Source: Coriobacteriia bacterium
Lineage (GTDB): Bacteria; Actinomycetota; Coriobacteriia; Coriobacteriales; Atopobiaceae
Length of the DNA: 5,494 bases
Assembly: GCA_003150175.1 (NCBI GenBank)
Contig: QAKZ01000077.1
Span: 1-5,494 of the forward strand
Reading direction: 5' to 3'
Shown here: positions 1 through 5,494 of the stretch, one piece after another
Position numbering within the stretch: position 1 is the stretch's first letter
How the letters are laid out: each line of letters starts with the position of its first letter
Position numbers and translations under genes: made by a program
The notes under the pieces: model-generated
What the model was told of the DNA's origin: nothing
Databases searched by the model: none
Seen by the model: only the letters and a program-made list of their open reading frames with translations

Positions 1-428
1 TTGTGACCATGACCACCCGTGTGGCAATGTTGGCCATGTTTTCCATGGTGTTGGTAGTGACAGCGGTTACCTCGCCAAGACTGTTATCATTGAACCAGCC
101 CATAGAGAGATAACGCAGGTGTTCCGCGATCTCGATCCGCTTGTTGGCACAGGCACGGTAGCCCGCACGGGTCTGGAGCATGGTGGCTCTCATGTTGATG
201 ATGATGGTAATGATTAATGAGATCACAATCATGCCAAGGCTCGTCCAAAGCGTTTCCATGGTGACGTTCTGATTCAAAAGTGCCTGAATGACGATGGCAG
301 CGGCGGGAATTCGCATAGCAGAACAAATGGCACTGACCACACCCAGCCAGATTCCAGATTGAAGTGATAAACATTTTGCGATTTTCTGCCCCGCAGAAAG
401 CAAAGAATTTTCTCAGTGTCTGAAGTAT
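1..428 (-). pseudogene. ABC2: second ABC permease-ATPase half-transporter, N-terminal part, start codon lost and frameshifted
   Basis: Only the membrane-domain start of an exporter-fold ABC protein (usually about 580 residues, TM domain then ATPase) is inside the window; the ATPase half lies beyond position 1. The expected start at 428-426 reads ATA, followed by LQTLRKFFAFCGAENRK. A GGAGG site sits 7 bases upstream and the codon overlaps the ABC1 stop, so ATG is the likely ancestral codon. After residue 25 a tandem 7-base duplication (347-360) shifts the frame. With one copy removed, reading continues with no stop to the edge as WLGVVSAICSAMRIPAAAI, then hydrophobic helices and NSLGEVTAVTTNTMENMAN, a pattern familiar from this half-transporter family. 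By family knowledge it would pair with ABC1 as a heterodimer in the membrane. The next in-frame ATG is at residue 19 and has no good ribosome site. Substrate unknown. Identification is firm; loss of function is very likely. Confidence 0.85.
347..360 (-). repeat. Tandem 7-bp duplication causing the ABC2 frameshift
   Basis: On the minus strand AATCTGG occurs twice in direct succession (354-360, then 347-353). Reading through both copies gives IWNLAGCG and soon leaves the family pattern. Deleting one copy gives FITSIWLGVVSAICS, which continues open to the window edge. This is a typical replication-slippage product. Confidence 0.88.
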
Positions 429-435
429 TACGCCA

Positions 436-440
436 CCTCC
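436..440 (-). promoter_or_regulatory. Ribosome binding site for ABC2
   Basis: GGAGG on the minus strand lies inside the last codons of ABC1 and 7 bases upstream of the ATA at 428-426. The ideal spacing fixes the original start there and argues that ATA replaced ATG. The layout (stop TAA overlapping the start) indicates translational coupling between ABC1 and ABC2. Confidence 0.75.
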
Positions 441-2055
441 CCATTGTCTTTGACGTTGATGTGGGCTTCCCACATGGTTTGATAAAGCGGACAGGATGCA
501 AGAAGTTCTTCCTGCGTACCGGTCGCTTCTATCCGCCCCTGATTGACTACAATGATCTGGTCGGCATCCGTAATGGTGGAAAGGCGGTGTGCAATGACCA
601 GCAGCGTCTTACCTTGCACCAGCTGTGCCAGTGCAGACTGGATGACTGCCTCATTCTCCGGATCGGTGTAAGAGGTAGCTTCGTCCAAAATGACGATAGG
701 TGCATCCTTCAGCATGGCACGGGCAATGGAAATACGTTGCCGCTCGCCGCCGGAGAGGTGTCCGCCAGATGTCCCGCACATCGTCTGATAGCCGTTTTCC
801 AGCCCCATGATGAATGCATGACAGCCGCATTTCTTTGCGGCATCGATCACTTCCCTGTCACTTGCACCCTTTCTTCCCATGCGGATATTATCCATTACCG
901 AGAGATCGAATAAATAGTTGTCCTGCGATACATAGGCGATGCGGTCAGTGCAATCTTTAAGCGGGAGCTGGCGAATATCCACACCGCCCAGCTCGATTGC
1001 ACCGTCCTTCACCTCCCACAGAGATGCAATGAGCCGGGCAATGGTGGACTTTCTGTTGCCGGATGGACCCACAAGTGCATTGACCGTTCCCGGAGCAATG
1101 TGTAGGTTGATTCCGTGCAGCACTTCCTTGTCGTGATAGGCAAAGCAAACATTTTTCAGTTCGATGGCGTTATCCGCCGGCAGCTTTTTCGCTTTTTTCG
1201 GACGCTGCATCTCCTCGCCGGAAAGCACCTCTGCCACTTCGCCGATAATGATTTTGACCTGTGCAATGTCATCAGTGTAGGAAAGGGCAGTGATCAGCGG
1301 CTGCATAACGCCGAAAGAAAGCACAATGACCGCCAGAAAGGTTTCTGCCGACAGTGTTCTGTGCATATAGAGCAGGCAGCCCACCGGCAAAATTCCCAGC
1401 AATGTTGAAGGAAATATTGCCATTCCCGCTACCTGGCCGAAAAGGCTGCCCCGCATCCAGTCGATAAAACAATCTGCACCCTCTTTTGCAGCGAAGACAA
1501 ACTTTGCGTAGCTGGTTTTTGACTGACCGAATGCCTTGATGACCTCAATGCCGCTGATGTACTCGACAGCCGTGTCGTTGAGTGCTTTTGTCGAGGTGAC
1601 AGTACGCTGAAACTTCTCGCTATACCCTCTGAGCATGGACATAAAGCAGAGAATGCCCAGAGGAACAACAATCAGCATAGAGAACCCCATACGCCAGTCT
1701 TCGAGAAACAGCACTGCCAGTACCGCCAATGCCCCTGCGATATTGGCAGTCATCTCCGGCAGGAGGTGTGCAAGGGTCGCTTCGATAGAATCCACACGCT
1801 CCACGATAATATTTTTATATGCACCAGAAGAACGGTCAAGCACCGCACCCACCGGCAATGCTGCCAATTTGTCCAACAGCCGTATGTGGGTATTGGACAG
1901 TGCATAAAATGTAGCATGATGAGAAAGCGAGGTGGAAATGCTGTGCAGCACATAGCGTAATACCCAAAAGACCGCCATCCAGGTACAGAGTATCAGGCAG
2001 CGTGAAAGCTCCGCTGTGTCGTTTACAAGTGCAGTAATGATTTGGATGATAATAA

Positions 2056-2073
2056 AGGCAATACCGCACAAAG
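2056..2073 (+). repeat. Left terminal inverted repeat of the 174-bp element
   Basis: The 18 bases AGGCAATACCGCACAAAG are an exact reverse complement of 2212-2229. The ABC1 coding sequence resumes directly outside this end after the flanking AA. Confidence 0.9.
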
Positions 2074-2211
2074 AGCGTCTGGCGACTTTGCACGCCATCT
2101 GCTTGCAAATTTTCCGTCATATTTCACAAAAATGCTCGTGAATACATCAAGTATTCACTCCGCTTTTTGTTTCATCTGACGGAAAATTTGACGACGCATC
2201 TGTCGCACAAT

Positions 2212-2229
2212 CTTTGTGCGGTATTGCCT
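2212..2229 (-). repeat. Right terminal inverted repeat of the 174-bp element
   Basis: CTTTGTGCGGTATTGCCT on the plus strand is the exact complement of the left end. The ABC1 codons for LFPYF end directly beside it. Fourteen of its bases recur at 5319-5332. Confidence 0.9.
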
Positions 2230-2356
2230 AAAATAAGGAAAGAGCGAACAAGCAACGCCTGCCAGTGCAACGAGAATGCTGAATACATATTCGCCCCGTC
2301 TGACTTCTGCAAGCTCCATGAGCCATGAAAATGCGGATCGCTTTGGTTCAGAGGTT

Positions 2357-2951
2357 TTATTCATCATTGCGTTCCTCCGTTGTGCATTGTGCTGTAAGAT
2401 GCTTCTTTACGACCCGCTTGCCCATGGTTGCACCAATAAATGCGGCAGCGATCACTCCTGCAATCAGGGCAAGACTGTAGAATTTCGGAAGCCTTTAGAA
2501 TGTTATCCTGACGACCGTCGGACACAGCCTGATCTGCCATGGCTTTTACAGCAATGGCGTAAGGAATCACGGTGCTTCCAAAAGCGGCAAACACTTGATT
2601 GATGATGTAGCTTGCGGTGAGAGCCTTTCCGTTTCCATAACCGATTTTCCACAAAAGCAGTTCTGCGATAACACCGGAGAGGATAAACAGAAGGATATAC
2701 GGCAAATATCCGCCCATAATAGCACGGACAACGCTGTAAATGAAGAAAGCACCGGGCTTTTTGACCTTTGTGCCGATGATAAAGTAAATAACGCCTTCCA
2801 GCAAAGAGAAGAACACAGGCATGAGAATAATGGTAATCGGCGTTGCATACAAAAGGGAACTTGCAAAGAAGATCACGACATTGATCAGTGCCAGCAGGAC
2901 AACGGTAATGATGTCCTTGATTTTCAGTTTGTTTGTGTTTGCGGTTTTCAT
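2357..2951 (-). pseudogene. MptD/Trep_Strep-type ECF transporter S (substrate-binding) component, 3' frameshift
   Basis: An S component is the small membrane protein that binds the substrate and docks on the shared EcfA-EcfT module. From ATG 2951 the protein reads MKTANTNKLKIKDIITVV, followed by about five hydrophobic helices, with the family-like segments PVFFSLLEGVIYFIIG and RAIMGGYLPYILLF. At about 2478-2492, after DNILKASE, the frame is lost and the current reading runs through a Cys/Arg-rich tail to 2364. The alternative frame gives YSLALIAGVIAAAFIGATMG, then KRVVKKHLTAQ and a stop at 2357. That is a last TM helix and basic tail typical of the family, giving about 197 residues. One base extra (or two missing) explains it. 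The true frame would overlap ABC1 by 11 bases. TTG at 2957 is an alternative start. The substrate is not readable from sequence; related systems, as I recall, have been tied to heme uptake in streptococci and Lactobacillus sakei. Confidence 0.82.
2374..2378 (-). promoter_or_regulatory. Ribosome binding site for ABC1
   Basis: GGAGG on the minus strand sits 6 bases before the ATG at 2367 and 9 before a second ATG at 2364, so either could be used. It lies within the last codons of the S-component gene, pointing to coupled translation. Confidence 0.7.
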
Positions 2952-2962
2952 AGGCAAAAAAT

Positions 2963-2968
2963 TCCTTT
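2963..2968 (-). promoter_or_regulatory. Ribosome binding site for the S-component gene
   Basis: AAAGGA on the minus strand is 11 bases from ATG 2951 and 5 from TTG 2957. Its position leaves the choice between the two starts open; ATG is preferred because the family usually begins near MK. Confidence 0.5.
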
Positions 2969-3013
2969 ATATTATGTGTATTTTTATTTTGAAAGCCACT
3001 TTTCGGGCAGCTG

Positions 3014-5177
3014 TCACAGAATAAGACCGACGGTGATCGAAGCTGCCAACAGAACACAGAATATCATATCCCATGCGGAAAAACGAAGCAAAAGATAATT
3101 GCTCTTACTTCGCTTTAAATCTATTCCCCGTGTTTCAGCGGAGGCGGAAAGTGTTTCCGCAATGCGGATGACACGCAGTGCCATCGGAACCGTAAGGATC
3201 TCAATATAGGCAGGAAGGGCACGCAGCTTTTGCCACAGTGTCACAAATGCGCCTCGGGTTCGGATCGATTGCCGCAGCAGCTTCATATCGCCGGACAGCA
3301 CCGGAAAGAAGCGGAAAATCACGGCGACAATCATAATGAGCTGCTCCGGCAGATGCAGATTGCGTAGTGCTGCAAGCGTGCGGCTTGCTTCGTTTCGCCC
3401 GATCAGTGTCCGCATAGAGATGCCAATGGCGATGATACGCGGAAACAATACGAGTGTAAATGAAAATACGGTATTTGGAAACAGCATATTTGCCGCCCAT
3501 AATGCCCCGAAGCTCACACCGCCGGCGAGAGCCGTTCCGAACCAGCCGTCGGCGACGGTCAACAAAATCAGCACAGCATATGCGGCATAAACCAAGTTGT
3601 TGTTTGCCGTGGATATCACAACCATCAGTGCGATCCAGAAGATCAGCTTTGTTACAGGGTGAAACAGCTCCCTGTGCTTCTTTTTCGGCGGAGCTTCAGC
3701 AGAATGAAAACATTCCATATACCGTCGTATCGTCTGCAAATCCTGTGCGGTCTGTGTGGGAAATTCTGTTTCAATCCGTCCGTCTGAAAGACCAATGCAG
3801 CGGTCGCATACGCCTGCGATCAATTCAAGATCATGGGTGATCATAAGAACGGTCTTTTCTTTTCGCATCTCACGGATCAGTGCTGTACACCGCACAAGGC
3901 TTTCTGCGTCCTGTCCGGCGGTCGGTTCGTCAAGAATGACGATTGGTTTGTCGGAGAGGTATGCCATCATCAGCGTCAGCCGCTGCATCTGTCCGCCGGA
4001 AAGTGAAAAGGGGTGACGGTCACGGCAGTCCCACATATCCATGCTTTTGAGAAGTGCTTCTGTTCTCTTTTCAAATTCCGGAGTAACGCTATGCCCATAT
4101 TGCAGCTCGTGCAGAACGGAGTTTGTGAAGAATTGAAATTCTGCCTCCTGCATGATAAACAACACTTGCTTTTGCAGCTTTTTTGGATTTTGCAGCTTTC
4201 CGAAAAGTGCGATTCTGCCGCCAGAGGGGTGATAGAGTCCTGCAATCAGCTTGCCGAGCGTGGTTTTGCCACAGCCGTTTGCCCCCACAAGCCCTATGAT
4301 CTCATGCATTTGGACGGAAAAACTGATACCGGAAAGTGTGCTATTTAATTTCCTTTTATATGTATAGCAGATGTCCGAAACACAAAGTACTTCCGGCACT
4401 GCTTTCTGCGACTGCGGCTTCTCCGGCACAGAAATTTCCTCAAGATCAAGAGGACGCAGAGAAAGCACCTGCCGCTGTTCCGGCGAAAACTTTCTCGCCT
4501 CTTCAGCAGGATATTTTCCCTGGATCTCACCATTTTCCATCACCCAGTATTCATCGGCAATGCCAGTGAGATAATACAACCTGTGCTCACTGAGCAGCAG
4601 GGTCTTGCCCTGTTTTTTCAGTGCAAACAAAATGCTTTTTAGTTGCTGCGTTGCCGCAAAGTCGAGGTTTGCTGTGGGCTCGTCAAGAAGAAAAATTTCC
4701 GTATCCATTGCCCAAGCCGAGAGAATGGAGATCAGCTGTCGCTCACCACTGGACAGTTCATAAACATTTCTGTCCTTCAGCCGTTCAAGATGAAATATCC
4801 GGAATGCTTCGTCCACTCTCTGCCGTATTTTTTCTTGCGGCAAACCGTGGTTTTCAAGTCCAAATGCCACCTTGTTTGAACTGTTCACAGTAAAAAAACT
4901 GGCTCCGCGGATCCTGAAAGACCGAGGCGGCCAACTCGCCGATCTCTCCGATGCTCATTCCGGCGGAGTCCTGTCCGTTCAGCTGGCAAAAGCCCGTTCG
5001 TTCTCCTTCATAAAATTGCGGAATCAGTCCGTTTATGCACCGCAGAAGTGTGGTTTTTCCGCACCCGCTGTTGCCGCAAAGTACTATGCAGCGACCTTTC
5101 GGAATGTTTCCGGCAATCTGCCGAAGCACTGGAGATTTTTCATCTGCGTATCGAAATGCAAGTTCAAAATCTATCAT
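3014..5177 (-). pseudogene. ECF transporter energy module: two ATPase domains fused to EcfT, frameshifted in a 7-base A/T run
   Basis: In ECF importers two ATPases and one EcfT power uptake by an S component. Here all three lie in one reading frame apart from a single shift. From ATG 5177 the first frame gives 95 residues to FQDPRSQFF, then ends out of frame at 4854. Dropping one T from the seven-T run (plus strand 4892-4898) gives QFFTVNSSNKVAFGLEN, as expected for the family, and 720 residues in total. Reconstructed positions: ATPase 1 Walker A GNSGCGKTT 35-43, signature LSSGERQ 141-147, Walker B ending DE 165-166, H-loop His 198; ATPase 2 Walker A GANGCGKTT 298-306, signature LSGGQ 392-396, DE 416-417, THD after it; EcfT from about 501, starting near FHPVTKLIFW, with coupling motifs RTRG 639-642 and ETRG 681-684. 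Apart from the frameshift all motifs look intact. EcfT is normally a separate protein. A GTG at 4888 begins the second frame but has no clear ribosome site, and a product from there would lack Walker A of ATPase 1. Confidence 0.88.
4892..4898 (-). other. Seven-base A/T homopolymer at the ATPase frameshift
   Basis: The minus strand reads CAG followed by seven T and ACTGTG. Six T would give Gln-Phe-Phe-Thr-Val-Asn in the conserved Q-loop context. The run is a likely slippage site, either as a fixed mutation, a phase-variable tract or a base-calling error. Confidence 0.8.
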
Positions 5178-5194
5178 TATGATCTCTTTTCTTT

Positions 5195-5214
5195 TAGTTA
5201 GTTTAAACTACCTA
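5195..5214. promoter_or_regulatory. Imperfect 20-bp palindrome upstream of the operon, candidate operator
   Basis: TAGTTAGTTTAAACTACCTA is self-complementary except for one mismatched pair (5198/5211); its 12-base core TAGTTTAAACTA (5199-5210) is perfect. It lies 17 bases upstream of the first gene's ATG (5177), where a repressor would block transcription. Operons of this type often have a TetR-family regulator nearby, but none is visible here. A weak minus-strand promoter is possible overlapping it (TTTCTT, 17-base spacer, TAAACT), but is not convincing. Confidence 0.5.
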
Positions 5215-5318
5215 TTTGTTGTAAGAAACGAGCGGAGGTGAAACCGCCCGAAGCTTTTGGCCATTTATTTCAGCGTGTTACACAGTTGCCGCCATCCGGC
5301 ATTGAAAAAATCGAGAAT

Positions 5319-5332
5319 TGTGCGGTATTGCC
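5319..5332 (+). repeat. 14-bp match to the end of the 174-bp element
   Basis: TGTGCGGTATTGCC here is identical to 2215-2228 in the right terminal repeat. No matching opposite end is visible between here and the window edge. It could be a decayed or partial second copy, the end of a longer element, or chance. Confidence 0.4.
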
Positions 5333-5382
5333 CAAAGAATTTTGGGTGCATTTTTGCCCACAAAAAAACGTTTACGCAAACA

Positions 5383-5420
5383 GAAAACCGGTTCAGTGGA
5401 AAATCTGAGCCGGTTTTTTG
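5383..5420 (+). terminator. Intrinsic terminator, strong on the plus strand and possibly bidirectional
   Basis: GAAAACCGGTTCAG (5383-5396) pairs with CTGAGCCGGTTTTTT (5405-5419) across an 8-base loop, giving a 13-14 bp stem with G-U pairs at 5392/5409 and 5383/5418, followed on the plus strand by T runs. On the minus strand the stem is followed by the weaker TTTTCTGTTT. No clear plus-strand gene precedes it, so it may mainly end a minus-strand gene lying to the right of the window and isolate the ECF operon. Confidence 0.75.
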
Positions 5421-5494
5421 CTTTTGAACACGTTCCAAAGAACGATTACTTTTTGAAATCCACGTTGTTTTTGCTGATTTTTGGGCATAAAAAA

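Larger units (their letters stand above)
2056..2229. mobile_element. 174-bp foldback miniature element (MITE-like) inserted in ABC1
   Basis: Both ends carry an 18-bp perfect inverted repeat, AGGCAATACCGCACAAAG (2056-2073 and the complement of 2212-2229). Further in there is a 14-bp perfect inverted pair (CAAATTTTCCGTCA at 2106-2119 and its complement at 2177-2190). At the centre is a hairpin with an 8-bp stem (GTGAATAC 2138-2145, GTATTCAC 2151-2158, 5-base loop). The whole unit can fold on itself. It has no transposase, so movement would need an enzyme supplied elsewhere. AA flanks both ends (2054-2055 and 2230-2231), an apparent 2-bp target duplication. Removing element plus one AA restores the ABC1 frame and family sequence, which independently sets the boundaries. 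It brings stops in one frame and an ATG (2098) open into the rest of ABC1. I do not recognise the family. A transcribed hairpin could also affect mRNA stability. Confidence 0.85.
428..2367 (-). pseudogene. ABC1: ABC permease-ATPase half-transporter, split by a small mobile element, Walker A mutated
   Basis: The start MMNKTSEPKRSAFSWLMELA reads normally for 46 residues to LFPYF, then enters the element at 2056-2229 and stops at 2155-2157. After the element the frame resumes with IIIQIITALVND and is open to 428. Excising the element plus a 2-base duplication joins LFPYF to IIIQIITALVND in frame and gives 587 residues, normal for an exporter-fold half-transporter. Reconstructed positions: TM domain about 25-310; Walker A GPSGNRKST 375-383; Q-loop AYVSQDN; signature LSGGERQ 479-485; Walker B ending DE 503-504; H-loop His 535. 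The usual Walker A glycine at 380 is Arg (AGA at 1054-1052), expected to impair ATP binding. By family resemblance it would dimerise with ABC2, as in YbtPQ/IrtAB-like pairs. A fragment could start at an ATG inside the element (2098), but would lack the first TM helix and keep the Arg. Confidence 0.9.
5178..5494. other. Operon leader and intergenic region without a confident gene
   Basis: This stretch holds the candidate operator (5195-5214), the 14-bp element-end match (5319-5332), a small inverted pair CCCAAA/TTTGGG (5331-5345), the terminator (5383-5420) and a 5-bp hairpin CGTTC/GAACG (5431-5444). Two short open stretches exist. One is on the plus strand, 5202-5408, reading from GTG 5238 as VKPPEAFGHLFQRV and ending inside the terminator. 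The other is on the minus strand, 5488-5393 (31 residues, MPKNQQKQRGFQKV), open upstream to the window edge and ending inside the terminator. Neither has a ribosome site I can support. I recognise no riboswitch. Confidence 0.55.

Noticed and set aside
87..473. 128-residue minus-strand open frame beginning MGSPHQRQRQ
   Set aside because: Its first part overlaps the end of ABC1 and the true ABC2 start; after the 7-bp duplication it is an out-of-frame reading with His/Cys-rich low-plausibility sequence.
416..913. 165-residue plus-strand open frame opposite ABC1
   Set aside because: It is the antisense shadow of the ABC1 ATPase domain, without family features or a ribosome site.
2074..2211. CRISPR repeat or small structured RNA gene inside the element
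   Set aside because: The repeats are inverted and nested, not direct and spaced, so a foldback mobile element explains them better.
2098..2367. Programmed frameshifting or an intein/intron as the reason for the split in ABC1
   Set aside because: The insert has terminal inverted repeats and a target duplication, no splicing motifs, and stops in the entering frame; 176 inserted bases also shift the frame.
2595..3098. 167-residue plus-strand open frame opposite the S component
   Set aside because: Antisense of the S-component gene; polar, Asn/Asp-rich composition mirrors hydrophobic codons on the other strand.
5178..5320. Riboswitch in the operon leader
   Set aside because: No conserved box of cobalamin, FMN, TPP or other familiar classes seen, and only short weak stems on the minus strand.
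5238..5408. Possible 56-residue plus-strand protein starting at GTG 5238
   Set aside because: The GGAG lies directly against the GTG with no spacing, the frame is open upstream to a stop, and it ends inside the terminator stem. No family is recognised.
5393..5488. Possible 31-residue minus-strand protein MPKNQQKQRG
   Set aside because: Short, A-rich, starting at the window edge with no visible ribosome site; it could be the end of a longer gene to the right, but that cannot be judged here.

Overview
The window appears to come from a Gram-positive gut-type Clostridia genome (Ruminococcaceae/Oscillospiraceae or Lachnospiraceae-like). This rests on protein character, strong GGAGG ribosome binding sites, intermediate base composition judged by eye, and the MptD/Trep_Strep-type ECF gene set. 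The genus cannot be fixed from this sequence alone. All recognisable genes lie on the minus strand, so the operon reads from right to left.

Layout in transcription order: (1) 5178-5494 is a noncoding stretch with a strong hairpin terminator, an imperfect 20-bp palindrome just upstream of the first gene, and a 14-bp match to the end of the small mobile element found at 2056-2229. (2) 5177-3014 is an energy-coupling factor (ECF) module in which two ATPase domains and the EcfT membrane domain form one polypeptide (A-A-T). (3) 2951-2357 is an MptD/Trep_Strep-type substrate-binding (S) membrane component. (4) 2367-428 is an ABC permease-ATPase half-transporter, here called ABC1. (5) 428 to the left edge is the N-terminal part of a second half-transporter, ABC2. 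Overlaps and short gaps indicate one operon: a complete ECF importer plus a heterodimeric exporter-fold ABC transporter of the kind seen beside heme/iron-linked ECF systems.

The main observation is that every gene carries at least one lesion. The ATPase gene is frameshifted in a run of seven A/T pairs. The S gene is frameshifted near its 3' end. ABC1 is split by a 174-bp foldback element with 18-bp perfect terminal inverted repeats and an apparent 2-bp target duplication, and also has Gly-to-Arg in Walker A. ABC2 has ATA where an ATG start is expected, and a tandem 7-bp duplication that shifts its frame. Removing each insertion or duplication restores family-like protein exactly, so the operon looks like a recently decayed ECF/ABC locus rather than a working one. 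Sequencing error could explain the homopolymer shift but not the mobile element, and is an unlikely cause of the 7-bp duplication.

I see no convincing new kind of biological system. The least expected items are the A-A-T fusion and the small mobile element.
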